The notes below the pieces were generated by a model. It saw only the letters and a program-made list of their open reading frames with translations, did not search any database and was not told the origin of the DNA. A DNA stretch of 64,000 nt from Lanius collurio (taxonomy: Eukaryota; Chordata; Aves; Passeriformes; Laniidae), in assembly GCA_020086605.1 (NCBI GenBank), contig JACBWW010000004.1:14854932-14918931 (forward strand), given 5' to 3'. Shown here piece after piece: positions 27,570 to 38,200 of the stretch (position 1 is the stretch's first letter; every line of letters starts with the position of its first letter). A program made the position numbers and the translations under genes.

Positions 27570-28180
27570 TGCTTTTGAGGAATCAAAGAACAGAGAATCT
27601 ACCACTGTTCTTGGTTAAGTTTTATTACTGGTCAGATTTTTGTTTATATGTTATTTGATTTTTTTTCCTCCCAGCTTGAATTTATACTTTCTGACTCATT
27701 ATGTTTTCCTCCAATAGATTAAAGAGCCATTTACTACCAGGCATTTTCTTCTCAGGAAGGCACTTATATACTGCAATCAAGTTGCTCCTTTAGGAAAACC
27801 TCTTAAGGTTCATGGTATAACATTTTTCTCCAGCACTTCAATTATGTTTTCAATGCTCTCCTTAAAATGTAGACACTTTGGCTAGACTCAACATTCTAGT
27901 ACTGGCTCTCACTACACTGTGTACAGAGTAAATCCCTCTTTAATCCTACTTGTTACTCTTTCTTAAATTTCCAGGGATGGAGCATTTTTGCTGTTTGATT
28001 TTATTTTTCCCATAGGAGTGTTCTGCTAGTCTCATGTCACATTGCTTTTCAGGTCTAAAACTATCTCTTTTCCTGTTTCACCTCTTTCCCGGGAACAGAG
28101 CATGATTCTGTAACTGCTGCATGCATTCCCTTTTCTAGATAGAAGCCTCTGATTTATCTTATTTCAACTTTTATCTCTTA
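27570..28180 (-). mobile_element. Ancient L3/CR1-like LINE fragment (antisense)
   Basis: On the plus strand the block carries, in order: 'gagaatctaccactgttctt', 'cagcttgaatttatactttc', 'agattaaagagccatttact', 'aggcacttatatactgcaat', 'tttctccagcacttcaatta', 'aaaatgtagacactttggct', 'aacattctagtactggctct' and 'gtgtacagagtaaatccctc'. These are the antisense landmarks of the widespread sauropsid CR1 type well preserved in turtles and crocodilians, read here with heavy decay. The segment corresponds to the region 3' of the reverse transcriptase core. It carries no intact frame and is far more diverged than the avian CR1 copies elsewhere in the window. The assignment rests on the colinear order of many short matches, not on one long match. 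Confidence 0.72.
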
Positions 28181-31093
28181 AATCTTTAAATTTGAAATTG
28201 TAAAGGATTTCATATTTACTGCTAGAAGATTGCAAAAAAATGCAAGTGGCTTGCATCTAGTACTGATCCTCACACATCTTCAAAGGAAATCATCTCTAAA
28301 TGTAGGCTACAGATGGGATAGTGAAAAATTTCAGGTGTGTATCTCAGTCTGTATTCAATCTGTAATAATTTTTCACATCTTTCTCCAATGTGCCCTTTCA
28401 TCATTAGAGCCTAGCAAGTCCTGAAGAGACAGAACCCTGCCTTAGCCAGTAGGAGAAATCCACCTCATGATACCTTCACAGTAAAATCTTAGGACTTTTA
28501 CTGATTTGGATAAAGCTATTTTCAATCCTGCCATCAAGAGACACTGCAAACCAGAAAGAATTTATCTAAAAACACTTTGTGGGGATATGTGAACATGTGC
28601 CTGCTTGTAAAGCTCTCTCAGCCCTGGGGAGGGGAAAGCAAACAGGAACTATGCATTGATATCAGACAGCATAAAAAATGTATGTCAGATTTCTGGCAGA
28701 TTGTATTTTCCTGTCTTGTTAAATCTCTGTTGGGGGGAGAGAATGGAGATTTGTGCCTGAATTGTTTGCTTTCTTCCTTGTCATTATCCATACAACAGTT
28801 TAAACTCTTCCCTTCTTAATCTGAGGTGACTTACAGAGGTTCCCTATCAAACACGGACACTATACAACCCTATATTAGATTATACACTTTGTCAGAAAAT
28901 TGGCACTTTATATACTAAATGATAGCCTGTGGTCTGCAACCATGCTATCATTCTTGCTCCAAGATCTTGTCAGAGCCTATAAATTAAGTGAGATTTGGCC
29001 CTGGAGTTATAGGAAAGGGAGGGCTCTAGGAAACAAGAGGACGCTGCCTCAACTCACAGGACTTATTTAAGGAGAAATTGTCTTACATCTGACTCAGGCT
29101 TATCATGTCACCATAGGCTGTCTATTTTAACCTATACATTACAGAATGAGCAGCAGCATTAGGATACCACCTCATGTTATTCCCTGATGATTGTATCTTG
29201 GGTGTCTCCATCCACAGGAACTGCATCTCCCATTGTGATGCTATGCTATCCAAGCTAAAAGAGATGCTGTCCAAGTATGCACCAGCTCTGAAATTATATA
29301 AATTAAATACCTTGACAGCAGCTCATCTCCATAAGGTCACTGCTTTGAGAAGCTGAAACAGCATTGCTCAGAAAAAGCACCCAAGTTACTGCATAAAAAG
29401 GAGGATACAGTGAGCCAGATGACCCTTCTGTCACATTCCCATGTACATTCTTGCCCCAGGGAGGAGAACTGAGGAATCCTTGCACTGCAGCCCCTTGCTA
29501 TCCTCTCCTGAGGAGATGCAGGAAGCCCTTTGACACCATCTGGAACTATGAGAAAGACTTGGTCAGAAAATGGACAAAAAAATTATACTCTGATGCAATG
29601 TTCTTGGGACCTCTAACTACTTTCATTTAGCAATGCATATCCCACACCAATTGGGATAACTCTAAGGATGACTATAATTTGGTCTGGCAGCCTCCCCAGA
29701 AGGAAAACTAAATGCTCTCTTCACACCTGCAGGTATGTTTACTTCAGGGACAGGCAGCTGTACCACTGACAGAGTTCTTTGCTATTCTTAAAAAAGGACA
29801 CATCCAATTTCAAAGTAATTATTAGGCTTTCATGGTGCATTGGTTTCTGGCAGATAAGGTGCGTGCAAACCACATGAACAATCACTGAAAACCCTAGTAG
29901 TGCTGTGCTCCCGAGTTGTTCAAGGACTCAAAGCATCAGTAGCTTTGCTTGCAGAATACAAGTGAGGCCATATTTATATATGTGCAGAATAAAGGCAGAA
30001 GAAACACGAGGAAATTTGTAGGAACACCCAAGTCCTTCTTCAGGTCTGAAACAGAACAACAAGGTCTTGAGTTAACGAAAAATAAGGAACATCTTTTTTT
30101 CCAAGTGTCAATGAGTTGATTTGAGTGAAAAAGACCTTGAGGAGGAAAGGCAGCAGGGTGTCAGAAGTCCCTGGTTTGGGGCCGTTCAGCCTGGGTTCAA
30201 GCCCAGTGCACAGGGCTGGGCCAGCAGCCGTCTGCCCTTTGCCAAGGCTTGTCTCCTGAGTGCCCCTGACAGCGTGGATTCACGGGGCAGAACAGAGGTA
30301 AAGATGGCACAGAGCCTTCCTGCTCAGGGTGTGCTTTAAGAGCCTGCTGCCACTGCCAGCACGAAGGGAACGCTGGTGCCAGCAGCAGCAGCGGCACCTG
30401 CCCTGCAAACGTATAGTGACAGTGCTCTCTGGTGGCAGCTGGAATCCTCACCCAGAACCTCAGCAGGCAGAGAGCGGAGGATGGGCTGGACTCCCAGCCC
30501 ATCCTCTCTGTGTCAGTACGAGGTGATGAAGCCTAGGAACATAAGCAAGTATATAGACAAGCACAGATATGCATTTTAAAACCAATGGAAGATTTCGGCA
30601 GATAAAACTTCAATTAAAACTCTCAGCGCAGTAAAAGTGCTTATTTTCAAAAGCTTTGTGGAAAACAAGCTTTTCTGACCTGTCACACCGGCACTTTTTT
30701 TTGTTTGTTTGTTTTACATGCAAAAGGATGCCACAAGCCAGAAAGAAACACTTCCCTGGCTCCAATGCCCACATACCAGTCTCACCAGAATGAAAACTCT
30801 GGTAGAGCATAATACAGAACAGTGACTCGCATAATGCACGTAATCTGCAGATCTCCAGACACTTTACACAGACCTCTGATAAGGTTTAGAGTACCATAGT
30901 AAAGGAAATATTCATACAGCTCAGATAGTTGCAGAGAGGCTAAGAGGCTCACAAGTTGAAATATAGCAAGGAATATTGAATTTTGTCTCTGCCTCTTACA
31001 GAAATGACAGACTTGTAAATATCAGAAACCACATAACAGCTTCAGATTTTTTTCTAAGTGTCCTCAACTATAGGTCACAAAGGGTTTATCAGC
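28181..31093. other. Unique non-coding DNA with a GC-richer patch
   Basis: No repeat or gene is identified. The patch at about 30,120-30,530 is GC-richer and contains several short overlapping frames on both strands plus a small CAG/CAGCAGCAG run (about 30,378). None has a recognisable domain or clean splice context. A sequence at about 30,925-30,965 ('gcagagaggctaagaggctc') resembles the core of a MIR SINE but is too short to call. Confidence 0.5.
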
Positions 31094-31340
31094 ACAGGAC
31101 CATAGAATGGTGTTGCTGTGTTGGACGGGAGGGATCTCTAGAGGTCATCCGGTTCAATCCCACTGCTGTTCAAGCAGGGTGACTTAGAGCTGGTTGTTCA
31201 GGACTATGCATTCTCTGTTAATGCTTCATTACCTTACTGTAAAAAAGCATTTCCTGATGTTCAGATGGAACCTCCTGTGTTTCAGTTGGGGCCCATTGCC
31301 TATTGTCCTGTCAGGCATGTCCTTCCATGTTGTAATATAT
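31094..31340 (-). mobile_element. CR1 LINE 3' region (antisense)
   Basis: The plus strand reads 'ccatagaatggtg' (tail complement), then 'gggatctctagaggtcatcc', then 'cttcattaccttactgtaaa', 'gatgttcagatggaacctcc' and 'cccattgcctattgtcctgt'. This is the standard order of antisense CR1 3' regions, in a subfamily with the 'cttcattac...tgttcagatggaacctcctgtg' signature that differs from the copy at 46 kb. Similarity fades past about 31,340. It is 5'-truncated and carries no reverse transcriptase frame. Confidence 0.8.
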
Positions 31341-32941
31341 ACCAATATTCCATATTTAATGGCACATGATCCTTTTCTACATCCAAATCCATCTGTACTG
31401 GCCATTTGGATGCTTTAAAGGCATTCCTATGGCTGTGTGCAGAAGCACTCAACCAACAGCCTGTTAGAGGGAGTAGCTGTCCTTCATGAGGTGGTTAGTA
31501 TGCTTTATTTTGTTTACATGGGACTCAGGCAAAAAAAAGACAACTTTTCAACAACTTAGTGAAAGCTTTCTTTGCCAGTGGGATGGTTTCTAATATATTA
31601 ATAATCACAGCTATGTATTTTTGGTTCTCAGCGTTCACTCTGGCACCTCCACCAGAGTTTTGCTGGCAGACCTGAGCTTGCTGATTGTACTGGATCAAGC
31701 AAAGGCAAGTTGGGCCAGAAGCACAGGCTGCATATATATATATGCTCAGAAAACAGAATACTGCCAAAGGAATGTGGTGACATGATATTGCTGGTTTGGA
31801 GGGCAAGCAGGCAGGCAGCACCTGTCACAAGACTTTAGTCTATACAGAATATAGAATTATATATTTCAAAAGTAAAACAATTGTGCTAGAACACTACCAA
31901 CCAACAATTCTTGAATTCAGTCATGTACATGTTACACCAGAGAAATTCAGCTGAAGCCACAAGACAAGCCATAGACATAATTTGAATTCACAAGCCTGTA
32001 ACTCAATGCAGACCTTACTCTCACCTGTGAGGGTGAGACCAAAACAAGGTGGCTGGAGAGCTAAAATCATAAGAATAATAATCTAAATATACAGAGTCAG
32101 TTCAGACTTAAGCTACCACATGGCACCTGAATCCCACTGGCTGTTCAGATACAAGCTCACAGCTCAAAGCAAATAAGAGACCTCAACTTACCTCACGGTC
32201 AAAAACACTGAAGTTATACCAAAACTTTTTGTGCTTCTTGTAGGCTAAGGGAGTACCTAACCCTAACCTTAGCATACATGTGATTTTTTTTTTCCTCACC
32301 AGGTCAGTAACATTCCCACTGAACTCCCTGAAGTGGATCCCATTAAGCCAGGCATGAAGTTTTATATTAGCTGGATATCCTTTTTCACTTCTTCGAGCAT
32401 TTGTGTGGTTTGCTTTGAATACCCAATATTAAAAATTAAACATTTCACACTGATTTCTTTTAAATAAGTCATAAAAACCCCAAAAACACAGCCAGTGCAT
32501 GAACAATCAGAGAAAAGGAGAACAGAAGAAAATTGTGTTAAAAGATATTTGTCAGAAATTGTTCACTTGTTTTTACATTGATCTCTGCAGTATCAGCATG
32601 GTAGAGCTGGGACAGGGACCTTGATTCCCAGGAGTAGGTTTCAGAAATACTTCACGCTGTAAGATTCACAGCAGGTTTTACTGTTGCTATGGTTATTCAA
32701 ATCTTCTTTTCAACAGGAGAGAAATAAATTCTCCAGGTCTCTGCAACATATAATAACACAGCCATCTCAATGTCAGGCTCTGCACATGGGGGTGGGTTTC
32801 AACAGCATCACCCTAAATCTAAACATTGACTATTAAATGGAGGTTATTTAAATATTTAAGAGAAATGGAAAACAACAATTATTTAATATAGAAGATGCAG
32901 AAGGTATGAGAAGAAAAGGAGAGAAAGAAGGAAAGAAGGAA
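31341..32941. other. Unique AT-rich non-coding DNA
   Basis: No gene or repeat family is recognised. A short TA run lies at about 31,733-31,742. A GAAAGAAGGAAGGAA purine run at about 32,925-32,943 abuts the split CR1 copy that follows. Confidence 0.55.
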
Positions 32942-32979
32942 GGAATCATAGAATTGTGTTGGATATCTAGTTCAAACCC
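32942..32979 (-). mobile_element. CR1 LINE fragment, 3' tail part of a split copy
   Basis: GGAATCATAGAATTGTGTTG followed by 'gatatctagttcaaaccc' is the antisense CR1 tail. The copy stops abruptly at 32,979, in the middle of the 'agttccaacccccctgcc' block of CR1. The rest of that block resumes about 970 bp later, at 33,954 ('cccctgccatgggcagagac'). The two pieces join with no loss, so this is one CR1 copy interrupted by the insertion at 32,980-33,947. Confidence 0.7.
32974..32979. repeat. Left target-site duplication (AAACCC)
   Basis: AAACCC stands immediately before the TG that opens the insertion. The right-hand counterpart, GAACCC at 33,948-33,953, differs at the first base. Six-base duplications are usual for ERVK/alpha-beta-type retroviral integration. 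Confidence 0.55.
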
Positions 32980-33947
32980 TGTGGAAACTCAGCACTTCTG
33001 TACAACAAAACATTATGGTTATGTAGAAGCTTTAAAATCCTCTAAAATATGCATCACCTCTTTGGTCATCATGCAGGAACTCACACATCTTCCAACTTTT
33101 ACTTGATACCTTTCTTGTATATTTTGCTTACTTATACTTCCTACCAACTTATACAGTTCACTTACTTATACATAACTCATTACTTATACATCTTACTGAT
33201 CTTATACATTTTACTCTACTTATACATTTTATTCTATTTATACCTAGCACAGTACATACACACTTTACTTACTTATAATTTTCACTTACTTAACACAGTA
33301 CTTCTACCTAGCAGAGTACACTTTACCTTACTTATACATTTTACAGCTTTTCTATCATACAGCACATAGACATTTTGCAGCTGCCATGCATGAGATTACA
33401 CATTACTTGATTGGTCCCTCTACTTTGTCCAAGAACTCTGTACACACTTTCCAGATAATAAGATTGGTTCCTAACCCAGTGCACCACAGTCATTTTTTTA
33501 TCTATTCCTTGCTGTCTTTGTATTTAGCTTTTCAGCTTCTCCCTTCCCAATTCTTTTTCAATTTAACACAGTTTACCTTACAGTCCTTGATGAATTCCTG
33601 AGGGCTTTAACAGGTGGGCTCCAAACCCAGGCAAGCAGAGTTGAGATGATAGCAAAAAACCCCATCCAACGATTAGCAGCTAAGTTAGTCCAGGAAATCC
33701 AAACAAGACAGCAAAGGACAGGGAGCAGATACAAACTCTACCTTCTTTCTCTTCTCCCCTCCCTGACTGAACTTTCTGACTGGGCTTAAAAATCCTCCAG
33801 GAGCTGATCTGCTGCAGCTGAAGGCAGAAAGCCAGGTGAAGCTGGTGAGGGTAATTCCAGCCTGGTCTCACTCTGAGGGCTCCAATAGGAATAACTAAAG
33901 ATGGTTTGGCTGAGGCACACTGTCATGGTTCAAAACACTTTACAACA
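32980..33947 (+). mobile_element. LTR-like insertion (968 bp) with internal tandem repeat, inside CR1
   Basis: The element opens TGTGGAAACTC and closes TTTACAACA, giving the TGT...ACA ends of a retroviral LTR. It sits between near-identical 6-bp repeats (AAACCC/GAACCC) and exactly interrupts a CR1 copy. Inside are a 17-18 bp tandem array (33,119-33,345), two inverted CCAAT boxes (ATTGGT at 33,410 and 33,463), and a TATA-like CTTAAAAAT at 33,785. Together these suggest a plus-strand U3 followed by a short R/U5, but orientation is tentative. No internal retroviral genes are present, so a solo LTR is the simplest reading. I do not recognise the subfamily. A non-LTR explanation would have to account for the clean CR1 interruption and the duplication. 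Confidence 0.6.
33119..33345. repeat. Degenerate 17-18 bp tandem repeat (CTTATACA-type)
   Basis: The core CTTATAC (or a near variant) starts at 33,131, 33,148, 33,165, 33,183, 33,201, 33,219 and about 33,236, a spacing of 17-18 bp. It returns in more degraded form at about 33,272 and 33,331. The consensus is roughly TTACTTATACATTTTAC. The array accounts for the 106-codon tyrosine/leucine-rich open frame at 33,049-33,369, which is not a gene. It lies entirely inside the LTR-like insertion. Confidence 0.85.
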
Positions 33948-33953
33948 GAACCC
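33948..33953. repeat. Right target-site duplication (GAACCC)
   Basis: Immediately follows the closing ACA of the insertion and matches the left AAACCC at five of six bases. Confidence 0.5.
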
Positions 33954-34190
33954 CCCTGCCATGGGCAGAGACACCTTCCACTACACCAGTTTTCTCAGAG
34001 CCCCATCCATCCTGGCCTTGAACACTTCCATGGATGAGGCATCCACAGCTTCTCTGGGAGACCTATTTAAGGCCTCACCATACTCACAGTAAGGAATTCC
34101 TTGCTTATATCTAATCTAACACTACTCTCTTTCCATTTTAAGCCATTACCCCTTGTCCTATTACTACACACTCTTGCAACAAGGCTGGAC
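33954..34190 (-). mobile_element. CR1 LINE, second part of the split copy (antisense)
   Basis: Begins 'cccctgccatgggcagagac' and continues through the antisense CR1 landmarks 'accttccactacaccagttt', 'tcctggccttgaacacttcc', 'gaggcatccacagcttctct' and 'ttaccccttgtcctattact'. It continues, without overlap or gap, the CR1 piece that ends at 32,979. The copy loses similarity shortly after 34,170. Confidence 0.85.
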
Positions 34191-34214
34191 AGTTCTGTTC
34201 ATTATTCCCTAGCT

Positions 34215-34405
34215 GAGACTGACACATGAGTTGAGGGAGGTTCAGGCTGGATGTCAGAAAAAGGTCCTTCACCCAGAGGGTGGTTGGGCACTGGAACAGG
34301 CTCCCCAGGGAAGAGGTCACAGCACCAACTCTGACAGAGTTCAAGTTCAATTGATGGTCCTGATGGGTTCCTTGCAACTCAGTTTATTTTGTGAATCTGC
34401 AATTC
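34215..34405 (+). mobile_element. CR1 LINE 3' end (sense), back-to-back with the previous copy
   Basis: Reads in the sense direction: 'gaggttcaggctggatgtca', 'aaaggtccttcacccagagg', 'cactggaacaggctccccag', then the terminal region 'gatggtcctgatgggttcct' and 'tttattttgtga' where the CR1 tail should be. It covers about the last 190 bp of CR1. It lies head-on to the minus-strand copy ending at about 34,190, so the two form an imperfect inverted pair over the same part of the element. Confidence 0.85.
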
Positions 34406-34559
34406 TGTATCAAGGAAGGCTTCAAATCCAACTGCTCTCTAGTGACAGAGAACTTTCTCACGTGTCTTCATTTCAGCATGCCATGTTCAGAGGGCCGTGT
34501 TGCACAGTGTTTTCACCCCCAAAATTTAGGCTCAACTCCCAAATCAGGGATGCATTTAA

Positions 34560-35290
34560 TGGTTTCATCCAGACTCCATAATACCCCATCACTGTATAGG
34601 GTCATACTCCCTGCTTTCCTGTTCCTATTCAGCAATTTTCTGCTTATTCATCTGAGGTCACATTAGTTTTCAGCAACAGCATCACACTGAGAGCTCTTGT
34701 TCAGTCAATTATCCACCCTAACTTCTAGCTCCTTTCAGGGTCACTGTTTCCCTGGAAGCAAGCTCTGCATGTGTAGCCTATTGTCTTTGTTCCCAAACAC
34801 ACAACCTTGCATTTTACTACATTAACATTTGTGCTGGTTAAACAAGACACACTTTACAAATTAACTAAATTGCTCTGTCAAACTGATCCAACTTTACCAC
34901 TGTTTATTCCTACTAATGCTGCGTCCTCTTCCAATTTTACAGGCACTGACTTCCTCACTTCTAAACCACTAATAAAACCTCTGACTTATATAAGCCTGAA
35001 AAAATTCTCATGGAACCCTGCTGGAAAATCATCATCTGTGGATGATGATTCCTCACTTACAATTCCTTCTTTGAAATCTATCAGACAATTATAATCTATT
35101 TATTATGTGCTGCATTAATTTTGATAGTTCTAATTTTTCAATTGGAATGTCATGTGGTATGAAGTTAAATGCTTTTGAGAAGTGCAGGTAGATGTCAACA
35201 CAGCTCCTCTTATCAGCCTATCTTGTCAAAAAACAAAGCTGTGTTTGCTTAAGCAGATCTGTTCTCCACAAAGTGAGATGTGCAACAGTT
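34560..35290 (-). mobile_element. Ancient L3/CR1-like LINE fragment (antisense), with reverse transcriptase remnant
   Basis: Plus-strand landmarks in order are 'acactgagagctcttgttca', 'gtcactgtttccctggaagc', 'ttgcattttactacattaac', 'atgatgattcctcacttaca', 'ttagttctaatttt'-like AT-rich text, 'gtggtatgaagttaaatgct', 'agtgcaggtagatgtcaaca' and 'gcagatctgttctccaca'. Read from the minus strand, 35,290-35,110 corresponds to a decayed stretch of the CR1 reverse transcriptase, and the rest to sequence downstream of it. Same ancient family as the copy at 27.6-28.2 kb; the two share the 'cact...gagctc / tgtttccc...' region. Frames are broken throughout. Confidence 0.72.
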
Positions 35291-38200
35291 GCTGCATAAG
35301 ACTGTGGATTGAAACAATTCTGAATTCCTAATGAGCAATGAGGAGCTGTAGAAGTACAGTTTTAAATGGGAAATAGACCAGTTGCATTTTCTTACTGCCA
35401 GGCCCAAAGGTTTTCAAATCACAGTTCATGGCATTTTTCTGTAATACATACTATGTTAAAATTCAAAGTGTACGTGCAGAAAGGACTCATTTGGGCTCTC
35501 TCAGCACTTCAAGCCACAAACATTTACCTATTCTGCAGTATGAGATGGACTGAACAGCACATTTCCTTACTCCCTCCTCATTCTGTTTAACTAGCTCCTG
35601 TCTATCATCTCTAAGGAGACCTTGTGGAAGAGCCTACCTCAGCTGTTATCTCTGTGTAAAGAACATGTCCTATAAGGCAATAGAAAATATCTTGCCTTGA
35701 TGACATTTGATGAAAAATCTAGAAGATAGTTTCAGCTTAATGGTGTAACTGAATTACCATGTGAGAAACACAGAGGCGGGACATTTGCTGATAAGTTGGT
35801 CTCTGAAGCTCTAAAGGCCTGTCTCATCTACTTTTGCATCACTTTCCAGAAGAAATGCAGATTATACAACAGCTACTGTTCAGTCTAAACCTCTCACAGA
35901 AGCCCTATCAACTCAATATTCTCTTGAGATGGGATGGCAGGAACAGTCCAAGATAAAAGGGAGGGATTCTTCTCTTCCCCCTCATTCCACTCCATCCACA
36001 TATACTTAAGAGCAGTGCTTGCTGGACTCACAAGATGATTCAGTTTTCATGCCTGTGAGACAACTAACCTGCAGAAAAGTATCGGCAAGTTGCATTATCT
36101 CAGTAAAGCACTGGACAGAGGAAAGGATGGGGCATCACAACAGAGAACTTGAAGGAGAAGAGAGAAACTGAAGAGTTGGAAAAGGGAGAAAGATACTGTC
36201 CTCCACTGTCAAAGCCTTTCAACTAGTTATGAAAGAACAACATGAGCAAGGCTTGTTTGGCACTGTTCCCTGAACAGCATGGTGACTGCCGAAGAACAAA
36301 GGAAAGTCACTTCTTCCCCTACCTCTCCATAACCCTCTGGCAAAGAAAGGTCTGCCCACTAGTTTGGGGCAATTTCAAGTCCTCTCTTGAGTATGAGAAG
36401 GAAGTTGTGATAATTCAGTAAACAATTATGTTCCTCACTGCACTGAATCTTTGCCCTGAATAAGGCAAGGACCTTGAGGATGGAAGAGCTGCTGTGTTCT
36501 TGTACAGTCAATGCCCAAAAGAAACTGATCATTAATGTTTATAAAGAGACAACCAAGATACTACATTCTGTCACAGCCTAGATACTACATCTTTATCTCT
36601 GAAATCCCAAGCCTTATGACTGGATAACAATTTTCTCTCAGTTTTCCAATATCAGTAAAGAATAAAGTTGGATGCAGTTAAAAAGTTGCTCTATATTATT
36701 TAACAAGAGGCTGCTCTCAAAAGCAAACCAGTCTCTATGTGCACACAAGTACTTCATATACAGGGAGTCAGATCTGATGTCACTTTGCAGGTGCTGCTTC
36801 TGGGCTACAGTTTGCATTAAAACTTGGAATTCTTTCTCTATGATTGCTAGGTGGTGTATGGAGAAGCAAGGACTGAACATAATAATTCAGTACACAAGAA
36901 TTTACATAAAATTATGTTTTCAACATTAATTTAAATATACTGTTCTCAAGAAGCAAATTTATTCAGATGTTTACCCCAATGACAAATTCTTTTTTTCTCC
37001 AAGGAAAATGCATACTCCCTGGCCCCAAAGTCTACATAGAGCAAATTAGTAAAAAGCATTGCAAATTATCTGGATACAGAAATTAATTTGTTGCTAGGCT
37101 CTGAATGTGAACTCCCAGCTCAGATTCAATGTCATGTGGGTCTACATGATATTGATAACCCAAGGACCCACATGAGAAATACAGAACTTCTCTTGATGAA
37201 TAAGATTGTACCAGTTAGTTTGAATCTTTCTGTGTGATTTACTATGTGCAATTACAGTCACACCTATACAACCTCCTTGAAATTAACACAGTAACAGTCA
37301 CCATATAAAAGACATCATTGGCTGGCATTGTACATAGACTTGAAACAGATAAAGGACAGATTAATCTAGTACTGGAAGTCACTTCTTCTAAATCTGACAC
37401 CAGACCTGCCTTTGATTTGCTTTAGCTCTCTAGGACACAATAGCAGCCTTATGGTCTCAAACTGGTGATGCCGTTAACTCACTTAATACAGATTTACATA
37501 TTTTTAAGAATTGTTAACAGTTCTCTGTGGTCATTTTGGTCTCTCTGGACATTCCTTTAAGTAATTTACAAATGGGTCAATGAAACTGTTAATAGTTCCC
37601 GTTGTCTTCTCTTACTGTCCTCGTATTTCAAAGCAGTGAGACATACTCCCATGTTTTGGGGATAGCAACATCTCTTGCTTGTCTTAGGATGGGTGAGTTC
37701 TGTTGTTTCTGAACCACTGCACAAATAAGATGTGGATTTGGAACAGACATTTCTAACATGCTACAACATACCATTTAAGGTGACAGAAGCGTGCAATTCA
37801 CTGAGGCAGCCCCGTACCACTGCATTTGCCTGTATTCGTGCACGTTAAATGGTTTCAGCTGTCTGCTCACACTGTGCAAAGATAGCTACAACCACTATTC
37901 GTCAAAAGCTGCTTCTGCAGTTTCAGTTACCTGTGTAGATCACAGATTTTTACAGTGTTGTGTTTACTAACTATTGAGACAACCAGCAAATATTGCTATA
38001 AAGAAAGTGGTGTTTGTGATGACTGGTCTTTAACTAGTTGCTCTGTTCACTCAGTTCAGAAAGTGACTGTGCAGCCAGTAATGTTGCATATCAGTTCAGT
38101 GAGCTCTGAGGCTTGCTGAGCTACTGAGGAAACTCATCCCCATTGTTTGATTTGCCATTTGGGAACTTGTGAAAGTGAGGATGAGAACTTATGAGGCTGC

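Noticed and set aside
30925..30990. Third MIR-like SINE
   Set aside because: Only a short 'gagaggctaag...ctcacaagt' match, without the flanking core blocks.
33049..33369. 106-codon tyrosine/leucine-rich open frame
   Set aside because: It is produced by the 17-18 bp TTACTTATACA-type tandem repeat.
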